Source of the DNA: an uncultured Alkalilimnicola sp.
Lineage (GTDB): Bacteria; Pseudomonadota; Gammaproteobacteria; Nitrococcales; AK92
Assembly: GCA_937951875.1 (NCBI GenBank)
Contig: CALGAN010000053.1
Span: 1 to 6,329, forward strand
DNA length: 6,329 nucleotides
Reading direction: 5' to 3'
A program made the translations under genes and the position numbers. This document shows positions 5,798-6,329 of this stretch, piece after piece; position 1 is the first letter of the stretch, and each line of letters starts with the position of its first letter. Below the pieces are notes generated by a model, which did not search any database, was not told the origin of the DNA, and saw only the letters and a list, made by a program, of their open reading frames with translations.

Positions 5798-6329
5798 TTA
5801 GTCGTTGGTGAAGATGCTGCCGAGCTTGTCCATCTTCTCGAGCGCCTTGCCCGAGCCGCGCACCACGCAGGTGAGCGGATCCTCGGCGACGATCACCGGC
5901 AGGCCGGTTTCCTCCATCAGCAGGCGGTCGATGTCGCGCAGCAGCGCACCGCCCCCGGTGAGCACCATGCCCTTCTCGGCGATGTCCGCGCCCAGCTCCG
6001 GCGGCGTCTGTTCCAGCGCCGTCTTCACCGCGCTCACGATCTGGTTGAGCGGTTCGGTCAGCGCCTCCAGGATCTCGTTCGAGGAGATGGTGAAGCTGCG
6101 CGGGATGCCCTCGGCGAGGTTACGGCCCTTGACCTCGATTTCCTTCACTTCCGAACCTGGGAAGGCGGAACCGATCTCCTTCTTGATCATCTCGGCGGTG
6201 GCCTCGCCGATCAGCATGCCGTAGTTGCGGCGGATGTAGTTGATGATCGCCTCGTCGAACTTGTCGCCGCCCACGCGCACCGAGCCGGAATACACCATGC
6301 CGCCGAGCGAGATGATGCCGACCTCGGTG
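5798..6329 (-). CDS. mreB: rod shape-determining actin homologue MreB, C-terminal half, cut by window edge
   Basis: The last 176 residues plus the TAA stop are present; the gene continues beyond 6329. The family is about 347 aa, so roughly half is seen. MreB forms ATP-dependent antiparallel filaments on the inner membrane that orient the cell-wall synthesis machinery. The fragment opens with TEVGIISLGGMVYSG, which directly follows the actin-family phosphate-2 loop (DIGGGT) expected just outside the window. It continues with VGGDKFDEAIINYIRRNYG and RNLAEGIPRSF, and then LTGGGALL (residues 123-130 of the fragment), the adenosine-binding motif. The C-terminus is GSIFTND. There is an in-frame ATG at 6298, but it is an internal methionine (GGMVY), not the start. 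In this gene order mreB is first in the operon, so its promoter lies outside the window. There is no sign of damage. Confidence 0.98.
   Translation of the reverse strand, partial: TEVGIISLGGMVYSGSVRVGGDKFDEAIINYIRRNYGMLIGEATAEMIKKEIGSAFPGSEVKEIEVKGRNLAEGIPRSFTISSNEILEALTEPLNQIVSAVKTALEQTPPELGADIAEKGMVLTGGGALLRDIDRLLMEETGLPVIVAEDPLTCVVRGSGKALEKMDKLGSIFTND

Noticed and set aside
4905..5801. Plus-strand open frame of 298 codons opposite mreC
   Set aside because: Same antisense effect of high GC; no domain, no ribosome-binding logic, and it crosses the mreB-mreC spacer.

Overview
The window is one continuous minus-strand block from the cell-elongation (rod-shape) gene cluster of a GC-rich Gram-negative bacterium. 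In transcription order, from high to low coordinates, it carries mreB (3' half only), mreC, mreD, mrdA (PBP2), rodA (mrdB), rlpA and dacA (5' end only). Every gene is a recognisable member of a known family, and nothing lies on the plus strand. The organism is inferred to be a betaproteobacterium, probably of the Rhodocyclales (Azoarcus/Thauera type). The reasons are the high GC, the joining of mreBCD directly to mrdA-rodA-rlpA-dacA, and the style of the proteins (MreC beginning MEYQPPQFFKRGP, PBP2 with FRDHERDLYRFRRRL near its start). In Pseudomonas and E. coli the mre and mrd clusters are separate. The lineage is a judgement from memory, not a search.

Layout: mreB ends at 5798. A 68-nt spacer with small inverted repeats separates it from mreC (5729-4806). 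mreC and mreD overlap by 4 nt (ATGA), and mreD ends at 4288. A 92-nt spacer without a clear ribosome-binding site precedes mrdA (4195-2285). mrdA and rodA overlap through ATGATGA, and rodA ends at 1191. rlpA starts at a GTG only 9 nt after the rodA stop, behind a very strong Shine-Dalgarno sequence, and ends at 294. A 124-nt gap holds a candidate -10 box for dacA, whose start is at 169 and whose coding sequence runs off the left edge just before the catalytic SxxK lysine codon.

The genes work together. MreB filaments on the inner membrane face connect through MreC and MreD to the RodA glycosyltransferase and the PBP2 transpeptidase, which build new lateral-wall peptidoglycan. RlpA, an outer-membrane lipoprotein with a SPOR domain, acts on peptide-free glycan strands. 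DacA trims D-alanine from pentapeptides in the periplasm. The order follows the process: scaffold, synthesis, then remodelling.

No undescribed system was found. The observations most worth checking are a four-residue zinc-site signature in PBP2, the translational coupling of rodA to rlpA, and the three non-coding gaps where expression could be adjusted. No tRNA, rRNA, CRISPR array, mobile element or convincing intrinsic terminator is visible.
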